Source: an uncultured Bacteroidota bacterium (lineage in GTDB: Bacteria > Bacteroidota > Bacteroidia > Bacteroidales > 4484-276). Taken from it: DNA of 8,271 nt. Both the position numbers and the translations under genes were made by a program. The stretch is taken from the NCBI GenBank assembly GCA_903930725.1, contig CAIYZW010000686.1:1-8271 (forward strand), given 5' to 3'. A model generated the notes under the pieces. The model had not been told where the DNA came from. It did no database searches and saw nothing but the letters and a program-made list of their open reading frames with translations. Shown here piece by piece: positions 1 through 6,643 of the stretch; the stretch's first letter is position 1; every line of letters begins with the position of its first letter.

Positions 1-71
1 ATTTATCCGGGGGCGCAACCTTTTTTTAACCTCTTTCATCTTAACAGCACAAGCAACAAATTTTAAAGTTT

Positions 72-224
72 ATGACAACAATTAGATATTTCCTTTTAAG
101 TTTTACGCAAAAAAACAGGATTCAGATTAATCCCAAGGTTTCTTTTTACATTTTGCTGGTAGCCTTTGTTATCTTGTTGCTTGCCACCGAAAGCATTATT
201 AAGCAAACATTTGTTTCATTGTAA
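72..224 (+). CDS. Possible small single-pass membrane protein (50 aa), hypothetical
   Basis: An open frame of 50 codons runs from ATG 72 to TAA 222-224. The product has a basic, polar first half (residues 1-24, with QKNR and NPK), then one strongly hydrophobic stretch at about residues 25-38 (FYILLVAFVILLLA) and a short polar tail. This is the layout of a one-helix membrane miniprotein. It is followed after about 60 bases by a strong hairpin and T-run at 284-321, which would end its transcript. There is no Shine-Dalgarno sequence and no homologue that I recognise. The 71 bases before it are open in two frames from the window edge, so the upstream gene end cannot be assigned and this frame could be a chance ORF. 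The terminator and the amphipathic layout are the only support. Confidence 0.35.
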   Translation: MTTIRYFLLSFTQKNRIQINPKVSFYILLVAFVILLLATESIIKQTFVSL

Positions 225-283
225 GTTTATAGTTTTTTCATGATTTTTGTTTGAGTTAATTATCTATTTTGATTTTGAAAAAT

Positions 284-321
284 AAAGCCGCCAAACCTGG
301 GAAGTTGGCGGCTTTTCTTTT
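284..321. terminator. Bidirectional rho-independent terminator
   Basis: An 11-bp perfect stem pairs AAAGCCGCCAA (284-294) with TTGGCGGCTTT (305-315) around a 10-base loop. On the plus strand it is followed by TTTTCTTTT. On the minus strand the stem is followed by a T-rich stretch (TTTATTTTTC). It sits between the end of the small rightward frame (224) and the end of the leftward HMA gene (340), as expected for a shared convergent terminator. Confidence 0.85.
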
Positions 322-339
322 ACATTAAAACCAAATATC

Positions 340-615
340 TTAATCGCCCGAAACCCTGCCAACAGCGCAGCTTACATACGAAACAACCTTCGATTTGATT
401 GAGTTTTCACCTTGCTCAGGATAGCCAAGTTTTGTAAGTCTGGCAACAATGTTGCCTTTGTTTTGAACCACTTCATCAAAGCCCACAGTTACTGAAGCAT
501 TTTCAACATCAACTACCACATCCTTTACGCCATCGAGTTTTGCAACTTCTTTACGGATTGTATTTGCGCAGCCGTGGCATTTAATGTTTTCGACAATAAT
601 CTTTTCGGTATTCAT
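340..615 (-). CDS. Cytosolic heavy-metal-associated (HMA) domain metallochaperone
   Basis: A 91-residue protein with no signal peptide. Residues 3-69 follow the HMA (ferredoxin-like beta-alpha-beta-beta-alpha-beta) pattern: strand EKIIVENIKC, metal-binding loop C13-H-G-C16, helix 17-26, strand around VKDVVVDV, strand ASVTVGF, and a second helix ending in the LGY turn. The C13xxC16 pair is the expected Cu(I) or soft-metal site. The usual Met before the first Cys is replaced by Lys (IKCHGC). The tail from about residue 72 is extra to a minimal CopZ or Atx1 chaperone and carries a further Cys83. The ATG at 613-615 is preceded by a GGA-type ribosome site (GAAAGGAC on the minus strand), which supports this start. 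Known family role: metal delivery to P-type ATPases or regulators. Metal identity (Cu, Hg, Zn or other) is inferred only from context. Confidence 0.85.
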   Translation of the reverse strand: MNTEKIIVENIKCHGCANTIRKEVAKLDGVKDVVVDVENASVTVGFDEVVQNKGNIVARLTKLGYPEQGENSIKSKVVSYVSCAVGRVSGD

Positions 616-670
616 TTTAAAGTCCTTTCGTTTAATTTATGATAAGAAAACAGTTTGCCTGCCGTATTTG

Positions 671-766
671 TTTTAGATGAACAGAAAAATAGGAAAACCG
701 CAACCCCGAAAGTTTCCAAAATATCTCTTTTTGGAAAACGCTGATAAAATAGAGCTTCATCTAAAA
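671..766. repeat. Nested inverted repeats in the divergent intergenic region
   Basis: Two perfect inverted repeats are nested. The outer arms are TTTTAGATGAA (671-681) and TTCATCTAAAA (756-766), 11 bp each. The inner arms are TTTCCAAAA (713-721) and TTTTGGAAA (729-737), 9 bp each with a 7-base loop. They lie between the leftward HMA chaperone (start 615) and the rightward Cys-rich gene (promoter box at 844). Possible roles are an operator for a dimeric regulator, a folded leader of the leftward transcript, or a remnant of a small element. No regulator is encoded nearby to decide between them. Confidence 0.5.
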
Positions 767-843
767 AGGTTATAAACACTGGAAGGAGCTTTGCTAAAAT
801 GCTAATTTTTAGTTAATTTTTAATGTAGGCAGCTGATTTGTGC

Positions 844-851
844 TACATTTG
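844..851 (+). promoter_or_regulatory. Bacteroidota -7 promoter box (TACATTTG) for the Cys-rich gene
   Basis: TACATTTG matches the Bacteroidota sigma-ABfr -7 consensus TAnnTTTG exactly and lies 26 bases before ATG 878. I see no clean TTTG -33 element at the expected 19-21-base spacing; only a T-rich stretch is present there. It would give a 5' leader of about 20 bases. Confidence 0.5.
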
Positions 852-877
852 CCTCCTGCAAATTTTAAGAGTCACAG

Positions 878-1336
878 ATGAAGGTTCTAAAACAAATATC
901 GGTTTATGTGCTGCTGCTGATTATCGTCTTCAGTAGTTTGGGTATTTCGTTTTACCTTCACCAATGCCACTGCCACCAAACACTCTATGTAAGTCTTGGA
1001 ACAGCTTTTACCGAGCCTAAGGCAAGCGTTTGTGGGACATCGTGTTCAACTGTTTCCCATAGAAATAACGACAATTTGTCAATTGGCAAAAAAGGCTGCT
1101 GCAGGGATTATCTTTATTTTTACCTTTTGCCGGTAGCGCCGGATTATGCAGCCCCTCAAATTGCATCTGCCTCCCAGATACAATTGTTTGTTCCAACTAC
1201 CACAACCATCGAAATGGTAGAGATTTCGCCATCCAAAGAAATCATTCCTTTTTTTCATCATCCACCACCCTTGCTTTCGGGGAAAAGCCTCGTTTATTTT
1301 ATCCAACAGATTAAGATTCCATTTCCAGCCTGTTAA
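878..1336 (+). CDS. Membrane-anchored Cys/His-rich protein, HYC_CC_PP-like family
   Basis: A 152-residue protein. Residues 8-27 form a hydrophobic N-terminal helix (signal peptide or anchor). It is directly followed by a potential metal cluster H28-Q-C30-H31-C32-H33. Further Cys are C52 and C56 (CGTSC) and the adjacent pair C74-C75 (KKGCCRD). Near the C-terminus is HHPPP (127-131), and the last residue is C152. This order (His/Cys after the leader, a CC pair in the middle, a Pro pair near the end) matches what I know of the Bacteroidota HYC_CC_PP proteins, whose function is not established. Genes of this type commonly sit next to HMA and TonB receptor genes, as here. Periplasmic soft-metal binding is inferred from the ligand content. 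A good -7 box (844-851) precedes it, and the receptor gene follows after 177 bases. No Shine-Dalgarno sequence is visible, which is normal for this phylum. Confidence 0.75.
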   Translation: MKVLKQISVYVLLLIIVFSSLGISFYLHQCHCHQTLYVSLGTAFTEPKASVCGTSCSTVSHRNNDNLSIGKKGCCRDYLYFYLLPVAPDYAAPQIASASQIQLFVPTTTTIEMVEISPSKEIIPFFHHPPPLLSGKSLVYFIQQIKIPFPAC

Positions 1337-1377
1337 GCAGCATTAGCATTCCCGGTTTTTAATATCGTAAATTCTTA

Positions 1378-1400
1378 TCCCGAATAAAAATTATTTGGGA
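1378..1400 (+). other. Short hairpin between Cys-rich gene and receptor gene
   Basis: TCCCGAATAA (1378-1387) can pair with TTATTTGGGA (1391-1400), giving 10 pairs including one G-U, with a 3-base loop. No T-run follows, so it is not a convincing terminator. It lies 42 bases after the Cys-rich gene and could be an RNA processing or attenuation structure, or chance in AT-rich DNA. Confidence 0.3.
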
Positions 1401-1513
1401 ATTGCCCATCTAATTTCAGGGTTTAAGATTTTATATCTGATTAAAACCTCAATAATTTGCTGATTGAGCTTAAAACCGGATGTTTTGAATAATTACAATT
1501 TCAAATCTTAACA

Positions 1514-3925
1514 ATGGAAATAATGAAAACAACAAAATACATGTTGCTGCCTGTGGTTGCGATGCTCTTTTTTGCCAGCCACCAGCTTAAAGCCCAGAAT
1601 GTGGTGGGCTATATTTATGAAGTAAATTCTGACAAAAAAAACTTTCTGCCTGGTGCCAATATCTTGTGGTTAGGCTCAACCGACGGAACGAGCAGCGATG
1701 CGAACGGACGGTTTGTTATCTCAAAATCGGGAATTAAAACCACAAAAATAGTGGTAAGTATGATGGGCTACAATACCGACACGGTGGAGCTAAGAAAAGA
1801 ACTCACCAAAATCGAAATTCAATTGGTTCCTTCAACAATTCAACTTGCGGTTTTTGAAGTGAGCGGAAAGCTAAACACCACCTACGTTTCAAAACTAAGT
1901 CCACGCAAAGTGCAGGTAATTTCGTCGGGCGAGATAAAGCGGGCGGCCTGCTGCAACCTCTCCGAAAGTTTTGAAACCAACGCCTCCATTGATGTGATGT
2001 ACAGCGATGCCATTACCGGTGCAAAGCAAATCCAGTTGCTTGGGCTTTCGGGGATTTACAGCCAGATTCAAACCGAGAATATCCCGACAGTCCGCGGACT
2101 GGCTTCGGCTTATGGCTTAAACTATATCCCCGGCCCATGGATGGAATCTATCCAGATTTCGAAAGGTACGGCTTCGGTTATCAATGGTTTTGAATCAATA
2201 ACAGGGCAAATTAATGTCGAATTTAAAAAACCCCAGCATGCCGAAAAACTTTACGTCAACCTTTTCGGGAACTCAAAAGGCCGCATGGAAGCCAATATTT
2301 ACAGCGGTTACAAAATCAACGACAAGTTAAGCACGCTTTTGATGGTTCATGGCGATTATTTCGGCAATGAGATCAATAAAATAAATACCACAATTAAAAA
2401 TATTGATGGTGAGAAAATAACTGCTCCCGAGAATTTTATGGATATTCCAAAAGTTAAAACCATCAACCTTTTTAACCGTTGGGAATATATTTCCGGAAAA
2501 AGGTACGAAACCCGCTTTGGCATTAAATATCTCGAAGAAAAAAGGAATGGTGGAACGCTGGATTTTGACAAGGAAACTTTTGCACTCGACACCGCTAAAA
2601 TTAACAATCAGACCTTGCCGTATGGTTTTGAACTAAAGACTAAGCGGGCAGAGGCTTTCTGGAAAAATGGTTTCCTGTTTCCCGGCAAGGAATGGAAAAG
2701 CCTTGGAATTATTATGTCGGGGGTTTATCATGACCAGTCGGGATTTTTTGGTGTGAATAATTATCATGGTAAGCAGAAAAGTTTCTATGCCAACATGATT
2801 TATCAATCCATCATAGGGAACACCAACCATAAATTTTCGACAGGTTTGAGTTACCAGTTTGACGATTACACCGAAGGCTACGACCAGATTCAGTTTACCT
2901 ACATCTATCAAACCCTGCCGCCATCGGTTCCTGCAACCATGTACGACGTTCTCACACTGTCGCCAACAACCAATCTTACACCTGTAAATTACAACTTCGA
3001 CAGGCAGGAATCGGTTCCAGGCGCTTTTTTGGAATACACCTATTCCTACCTCGACAAGTTGACTTTTATCGCCGGCATCCGCGCCGATCATCATAACAAA
3101 TCCGGCTTATTTGTTACACCACGCGCCAATCTGAGGTATCAAATCAGCGAAACTGCTGTGGTGCGGGTTTCGGCAGGTTTGGGTTACCGGACTGCAAATA
3201 TCATTTCCGAAAACTTGTCGCTTTTAGCCAGCCAGAAGATCCTGGAGGTAAAAGAGACTTTGAATCAGGAAAAAGCAGCCAATTATGGCATCAGTTTTAT
3301 GAAAGAGATCAGGCTTTTCAACCGTCCTGCCGAGCTAGACCTTGATTTTTACCGGACCGATTTCATCAATCAGGTAATTGTTGATGTTGACACCGACCCC
3401 ACGAAGGCCTATTTTTATAATCTTCAGAAAGGCGGGAAATCTTATGCCAACAGCATTCAGGCGCAGTTTACCTTTGAGCCAATGGACAGGCTTTCGGTTT
3501 TGCTGGCTTTCAGATTGAATGACGCAAAGCAAACAACTAATGATACGCTGCGCCAGAGGTCGCTTACCAACAAATATAAAGGCCTTGTTACAGTTTCGTA
3601 CGCCACGCGTTTCGACATCTGGAAGTTCGACATTACGGCGCAGTTTAACGGCCCTGCCCGGATTTCGCCGCAATACCTGATGCCGGAAATTGTACGGCGC
3701 GATTATGAAACTACGCCGGCTTATGTGGTTTTGCTTGCGCAGATTACCAAAAAGTTCAAACATAATTTTGAGGTTTACGTTGGTGGCGAAAATCTGACCG
3801 GCTTCCTTCAGAAAGATCCGATTACCGAGCCTTTCATCCCGTATCATACCCATTTTGATACGATGATGGTTTGGGGTCCGATTACGGGAGCGACTTTTTA
3901 TGGTGGGATAAGGTATAATCTTTAG
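1514..3925 (+). CDS. TonB-dependent outer-membrane receptor, probably metal-related
   Basis: An 803-residue outer-membrane receptor. Residues 5-28 are a signal peptide ending in LKA|Q. ATG 1523 gives an equally good, more typical signal peptide (MKTTKYMLLPVV), so the true start may be three codons downstream. Residues about 30-105 are a carboxypeptidase-regulatory-like beta domain (GYIYEV, LPGANILW, GRFVIS, VVSMMGY), usual in Bacteroidota receptors. The plug spans about 125-240, with the characteristic stretches SESFETNASIDVMYSDA, GAKQIQLLGLSG and GFESITGQINVEF. It carries adjacent C146-C147 just before the plug core. The rest is a 22-strand-type barrel ending in GGIRYNL. Known family role: energised uptake across the outer membrane through TonB-ExbBD. 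Sitting between a Cys-rich exported protein and an exported HMA protein, it probably handles copper, another soft metal, or a metal complex. This substrate is an inference. No SusD partner is present. Confidence 0.93.
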   Translation: MEIMKTTKYMLLPVVAMLFFASHQLKAQNVVGYIYEVNSDKKNFLPGANILWLGSTDGTSSDANGRFVISKSGIKTTKIVVSMMGYNTDTVELRKELTKIEIQLVPSTIQLAVFEVSGKLNTTYVSKLSPRKVQVISSGEIKRAACCNLSESFETNASIDVMYSDAITGAKQIQLLGLSGIYSQIQTENIPTVRGLASAYGLNYIPGPWMESIQISKGTASVINGFESITGQINVEFKKPQHAEKLYVNLFGNSKGRMEANIYSGYKINDKLSTLLMVHGDYFGNEINKINTTIKNIDGEKITAPENFMDIPKVKTINLFNRWEYISGKRYETRFGIKYLEEKRNGGTLDFDKETFALDTAKINNQTLPYGFELKTKRAEAFWKNGFLFPGKEWKSLGIIMSGVYHDQSGFFGVNNYHGKQKSFYANMIYQSIIGNTNHKFSTGLSYQFDDYTEGYDQIQFTYIYQTLPPSVPATMYDVLTLSPTTNLTPVNYNFDRQESVPGAFLEYTYSYLDKLTFIAGIRADHHNKSGLFVTPRANLRYQISETAVVRVSAGLGYRTANIISENLSLLASQKILEVKETLNQEKAANYGISFMKEIRLFNRPAELDLDFYRTDFINQVIVDVDTDPTKAYFYNLQKGGKSYANSIQAQFTFEPMDRLSVLLAFRLNDAKQTTNDTLRQRSLTNKYKGLVTVSYATRFDIWKFDITAQFNGPARISPQYLMPEIVRRDYETTPAYVVLLAQITKKFKHNFEVYVGGENLTGFLQKDPITEPFIPYHTHFDTMMVWGPITGATFYGGIRYNL

Positions 3926-3942
3926 GAGGATTCAAATAGGAA

Positions 3943-3957
3943 AAACCTGTCAGGTTT
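3943..3957. repeat. Small palindrome between receptor and exported HMA gene
   Basis: AAACCTG (3943-3949) and CAGGTTT (3951-3957) are exact inverted arms around one base. The AAACCTGTCAGGTTT motif resembles short palindromes often scattered between genes in Bacteroidota genomes (from memory, not checked). It is not followed by a T-run, so read-through from the receptor gene to the next gene is expected. Confidence 0.4.
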
Positions 3958-3998
3958 GAAGTAATAAAATTCATTCAATAACTTAAATTTTTAACAAA

Positions 3999-4364
3999 AT
4001 GCAAAAGACAAATCAAATTTTAGGCTTAATGGTGGCAGCCTTCCTGCTTTTTTCAACGGCAGGGACGGCGCTTTCGCAGGAACAAAAGAAAGAAGAGACC
4101 ATCACAATCAAAACATCGGCAGTTTGCGGGATGTGTAAGGAGCGGATCGAAAAGGACATGAAATTCGAAAAAGGCGTAACCGCGGTTGCGATGGATTTGG
4201 AAACCAAAATCCTTAGTGTAACTTACAAAACATCCAAAACCAATCCGGATAAGTTGCGCGAAGCAGTAACAAAAATCGGTTACGATGCCGACGACAAACC
4301 TGCCAATGCAAAAGCTTACGAAAAGCTGCCTCCCTGCTGCAAAAAGGACAGCGCACCGCATTGA
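3999..4364 (+). CDS. Exported HMA-domain metal-binding protein (MerP-like topology)
   Basis: A 121-residue protein. Residues 1-26 form a signal peptide (hydrophobic 8-25, likely cleavage near ALS|Q), so the mature protein is periplasmic. Residues 33-98 are an HMA domain: strand ETITIKTS, metal site C43-G-M-C46, helix 47-55, a strand after GVTAVAMDL, a third strand (LSVTYKT), and a second helix ending in IGYDAD. A short tail follows with a second Cys pair, C113-C114 (LPPCCKK), and ends in H121, giving two potential soft-metal sites. It starts 73 bases after the receptor gene without an intervening terminator and is closed by a strong terminator, so it is probably the last gene of that operon. 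By analogy to MerP-type proteins it would bind metal in the periplasm, but the sequence does not show which metal. A diverged copy of its last codons recurs at 7109-7138. Confidence 0.88.
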   Translation: MQKTNQILGLMVAAFLLFSTAGTALSQEQKKEETITIKTSAVCGMCKERIEKDMKFEKGVTAVAMDLETKILSVTYKTSKTNPDKLREAVTKIGYDADDKPANAKAYEKLPPCCKKDSAPH

Positions 4365-4440
4365 TTTTGCCCTTAAAATGGCACAAATCCAATTCCCTGC
4401 TTAGGCGATTTATTTCCCTAAGCAGGGAATTTTGTTTTCC
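4334..4440. repeat. Direct repeat copy A: tail of exported HMA gene plus its terminator
   Basis: These 107 bases align with 7109-7214 with roughly nine substitutions and one single-base gap, counted by eye (about 90% identity). The shared part covers the final codons of the HMA gene (CKKDSxPH and stop), the short spacer with GGCACAAATCC, the terminator hairpin and the start of the TTTTCC repeat units. The two copies bracket the histidine kinase and response regulator module. Confidence 0.85.
4391..4438 (+). terminator. Strong rho-independent terminator after the metal cluster
   Basis: A 15-bp perfect stem pairs AATTCCCTGCTTAGG (4391-4405) with CCTAAGCAGGGAATT (4417-4431) around an 11-base loop, followed by TTGTTTT. 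It begins 26 bases after the stop codon of the exported HMA gene and should end the receptor-HMA transcript. Confidence 0.88.
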
Positions 4441-4584
4441 AAAGCAAGGGATTTTCCACCTGATCCCTTAAGCAAAATCCGGAAAAGTATAAACTGTCGT
4501 TAAGGGGCGCGGTCTCACTTCGATTATCCATCACTGGTTCGTTTTTCTTTCGAAAGTTATTATCTAATCTCAGACTTCTTTTTC

Positions 4585-4592
4585 TATCTTTG
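4585..4592 (+). promoter_or_regulatory. Candidate -7 promoter box (TATCTTTG) upstream of the lipoprotein stub
   Basis: TATCTTTG is an exact match to the Bacteroidota -7 consensus TAnnTTTG. No clear TTTG -33 element is found at 19-21 bases upstream. It would drive rightward transcription into the region holding the truncated lipoprotein leader, 70 bases before ATG 4662. Confidence 0.35.
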
Positions 4593-4661
4593 AACCCTGG
4601 GTTTGCCGTGATGGTTGAGAAAACATTAAGTGTTAGCATACAATATTAACATGAGAACCTG

Positions 4662-4715
4662 ATGAAAATGAGAATAACATTTTCTTTATTTGTTTTGCTT
4701 CTCTCGTGCTGGTGA
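4662..4715 (+). pseudogene. Truncated lipoprotein leader (17 codons), probable gene remnant
   Basis: ATG 4662 (or ATG 4668) opens MKMRITFSLFVLLLSCW and stops at TGA 4713-4715. Positively charged start, hydrophobic core and LLSC lipobox form a textbook lipoprotein signal peptide. The mature part would be a single Trp after the lipidated Cys. This suggests a lipoprotein gene whose body is broken by the stop and by later frameshifts. Protein-like fragments in other frames follow up to about 4990. Alternatives are a real tiny secreted peptide or coincidence. I do not recognise the original family. Confidence 0.3.
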
Positions 4716-5173
4716 AGTAAATTATTGCCAAAATCGGGATATTGGTTTGTTTTAATGGAAACGGGTTGAAAAAAAATAGTGACTTTACAATGAAGTGTCT
4801 TTTCAGGTTAAATGACCAATATGATATTGTTTTGGGCGCTTTTGGCAAAAGAAATCAAACACGAAAAAACCATTAAACCTGAAAGAAGGATATTTCGGTG
4901 GTAGCTGCAGGTCATACCCAGGACTGTACTACAGAATTATCTTTACTGCAGAATTTGAAGAGAGAATTATTATTAAAGCTGGTAATTGATAAAGGTTATC
5001 AATTTAAACAAAGGGTTAGGCTGATATATTAGTTGAAAAGGGATATTAAAAAAGGTGTAACAGGAATAAAAGTTAAGTAATGGTCAATATCATCTTTATG
5101 AATGAAATCAGCAGGTTGGTTCACAAATCAGCAACGTTCGTTAAAGGGATTTTTATCCTGACTCATTAGTATT

Positions 5174-5181
5174 GATCTTTG
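5174..5181 (+). promoter_or_regulatory. Weak candidate -7 box (GATCTTTG) before the kinase gene
   Basis: GATCTTTG differs from TAnnTTTG at its first base only and lies 30 bases before ATG 5212. A TTTT at 5151-5154 stands 19 bases upstream in the -33 position. This is the best promoter-like pair in front of the kinase-regulator operon, but it is weak. Confidence 0.3.
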
Positions 5182-5211
5182 TTTCATGTTTAACAAATAA
5201 AATTTATAATC

Positions 5212-6315
5212 ATGAGAACAACAGTAAAAGTAACGCTACACCTTTGTTTTTGGATGTTAATTCCATTAACTATTTCATTTTACAACTGGGCCGGACAAGC
5301 CGATAGTTTTTTTGGATTGGAAAATCACTCAAAAAACTTTTTCCAAATTGTATTTGAGGGCTTCGGGTCTTTGTTTATTCATCCTGATAAAGGAAGTATG
5401 ATCTGGTCTCTTTCGAATCTGACGCTCATATTTTCTTATCTTATTGCCTATGTCGTTTTTCCTGCAACCATATTTTATCTTTTCTATGGATTTTTTTCAC
5501 CTGAAATCCTCAAAAACAGGAGTAGAAAAAATATGATATTACCCGTATTATTTATTTTGTTGGTTCCTTTTGCAATTATTAAGTTGCTGAGCCTCTTTAC
5601 GCTTGTAGCATGGAGTTTTCTGTATTCGCTTAGTTTGACCTATGTTATCACTGTATTTTTTGCCATTTCGGGTTTTTTCTTTTGCCTGTTGGAACATTGG
5701 ATCGGGATGCAAAAACTCGCAAAAGAAAACCTTCAAAGTGAACTGGCGTTGCTTAAAAACCAAATCAATCCCCATTTTTTATTTAACACCCTGAACAACA
5801 TCGACAGCCTTATAAAAAGCAATACCGATAAGGCATCGGAAACGTTGGTAAAACTTTCGGATATTTTGCGATACATGATTTATGATACCAATGTTGCTAA
5901 AGTTAAATTGGCGGATGAGATAAGGCATATCGAAAGCTATGTCGAATTACAGAAACTGCAGTTTGCTAACACGCAGCTTGTCTCCCTTAAGGTTGAGGGT
6001 AATCCTGCCGGCATTATGGTAGCACCGATGTTGTTTATCCCTTTTGTCGAAAATGCGTTCAAACATTGTACTGATAAAAGCCGCCCCAACGCGATACAGA
6101 TTTCTTTTACTATTCAGGAAAAACAGATTCTTTTTGAATCAGTTAACATTTCTGGGAGATCACAAAAAATCAACAAAGACCTGGCAAGTGGTGTTGGTCT
6201 GAATAATGTAAGACGAAGGCTTGAACTCATTTATTCCGGCAGCCATTCACTCGATATTAAAGAGGAAAATAATACATTTTTTGTAACATTATCAGTGACG
6301 ACTCATGAACATTAA
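5212..6315 (+). CDS. LytS/AlgZ-family sensor histidine kinase (HisKA_7TM-less, membrane-bound)
   Basis: A 367-residue kinase. The N-terminal half has about four hydrophobic segments (residues about 9-24, 66-94, 108-132 and 136-160), with a roughly 40-residue loop between the first two (AGQADSFFGLENHSKN). There is no recognisable PAS, GAF or large sensory domain. A short linker (EHWIGMQKLAKENLQSELALLKNQ) leads to the His_kinase (LytS) motif INPHFLFNTLNNI with phosphoacceptor H188. The ATPase N-box is PFVENAFKH (277-285) and the G-box is GVGLNNVRRRLELIY (327-341), both intact. Known role: autophosphorylates and passes phosphate to a LytTR-type regulator. The last 11 bases overlap the response regulator start, which indicates translational coupling. 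The signal sensed cannot be read from the sequence. Base composition is more AT-rich than the receptor gene, by inspection. Confidence 0.92.
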   Translation: MRTTVKVTLHLCFWMLIPLTISFYNWAGQADSFFGLENHSKNFFQIVFEGFGSLFIHPDKGSMIWSLSNLTLIFSYLIAYVVFPATIFYLFYGFFSPEILKNRSRKNMILPVLFILLVPFAIIKLLSLFTLVAWSFLYSLSLTYVITVFFAISGFFFCLLEHWIGMQKLAKENLQSELALLKNQINPHFLFNTLNNIDSLIKSNTDKASETLVKLSDILRYMIYDTNVAKVKLADEIRHIESYVELQKLQFANTQLVSLKVEGNPAGIMVAPMLFIPFVENAFKHCTDKSRPNAIQISFTIQEKQILFESVNISGRSQKINKDLASGVGLNNVRRRLELIYSGSHSLDIKEENNTFFVTLSVTTHEH

Positions 6316-6631
6316 TTGCATTGTTATCGACGATACCCCTCTGGCTGTCGAAAAGCTGGAGGGATTTATCAGGCAGGTTCCGTTTTTGAATTTATTAAAG
6401 TCGTTCAACAACGGAATTGAGGCTATTTCATTTATGAAAACCAATCCTGTTGATCTGGTTTTTCTGGATATTCAGATGGAACAATTTTCAGGGTTGCAAT
6501 TTCTTGAATCATTGCAGAACCCTCCTCAGATTATCATTGTTTCGGCATACAGCCAGTATGCTGTGAATGGTTTTGATCATTCGGTTACTGACTATTTATT
6601 AAAACCATATTCATTTGAGCGTTTTCTGTAA
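6305..6631 (+). CDS. Receiver domain of LytTR response regulator, cut short by TAA
   Basis: A 108-residue CheY-like receiver. Acidic pair D9-D10 (VIDDTPLA), phosphoacceptor D55 (FLDIQM), S80-A81 (IIVSAYSQYA) and K100-P101 (LLKPYSFERF) are all present, so the domain should be phosphorylatable by the kinase it overlaps by 11 bases. The frame ends at TAA 6629-6631, inside what should be the last receiver helix. The codons after the stop continue in the same frame as AIDKVQLEA, the usual end of a receiver. Either a stand-alone receiver missing the end of helix 5 is made, or this is the first part of a broken gene (see the 6305-6997 entry). Confidence 0.75.
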   Translation: MNINCIVIDDTPLAVEKLEGFIRQVPFLNLLKSFNNGIEAISFMKTNPVDLVFLDIQMEQFSGLQFLESLQNPPQIIIVSAYSQYAVNGFDHSVTDYLLKPYSFERFL

Positions 6632-6643
6632 GCAATCGATAAA

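Larger units (their letters stand above)
4441..5211. other. Gene-poor, apparently degraded region before the kinase gene
   Basis: No convincing intact gene is visible on either strand. The first bases (TTTTCCAAAGCA, 4435-4446) are a second unit of the repeat seen at 7187-7539. A possible promoter box lies at 4585-4592 and a stub of a lipoprotein signal peptide at 4662-4715. Downstream, short open stretches overlap in different frames. One ends in a protein-like segment (4825-4989, from YCFGRFWQ to IIIKAGN), and another runs into LQNLKRELLLKLVIDKGYQF before TAG at about 5032. A 29-codon frame lies at 5080-5169. These look like remnants of one or more small genes broken by frameshifts, but they could be chance frames in AT-rich DNA. 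Confidence 0.45.

Noticed and set aside
1..71. Possible C-terminal end of an upstream gene at the window edge
   Set aside because: Two frames are open from the edge (stops near 64-66 and 83-85) and neither shows a recognisable sequence, so no gene can be assigned.
782..816. Strong GGAAGGAG ribosome-like site followed by a 5-codon frame (ATG 799)
   Set aside because: The frame is only five codons and lies upstream of the likely promoter box at 844, so it is probably chance.
1079..1306. Leftward frame opposite the Cys-rich gene
   Set aside because: Shadow of the 878-1336 gene, with no motifs or ribosome site.
2633..3094. Leftward frame opposite the TonB receptor (also those at 2356-2607 and 3335-3853)
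   Set aside because: Antisense shadows of a long, clearly coding receptor gene. The sequences show no domain.
4053..4361. Leftward frame opposite the exported HMA gene
   Set aside because: Its many Cys and Phe come from the complement of the HMA codons. The sense strand has signal peptide and CxxC motifs.
4418..4848. Two leftward frames (4418-4639 and 4633-4848) in the gap before the kinase
   Set aside because: Low-complexity, no recognisable domain or ribosome site. The first begins within the terminator hairpin.
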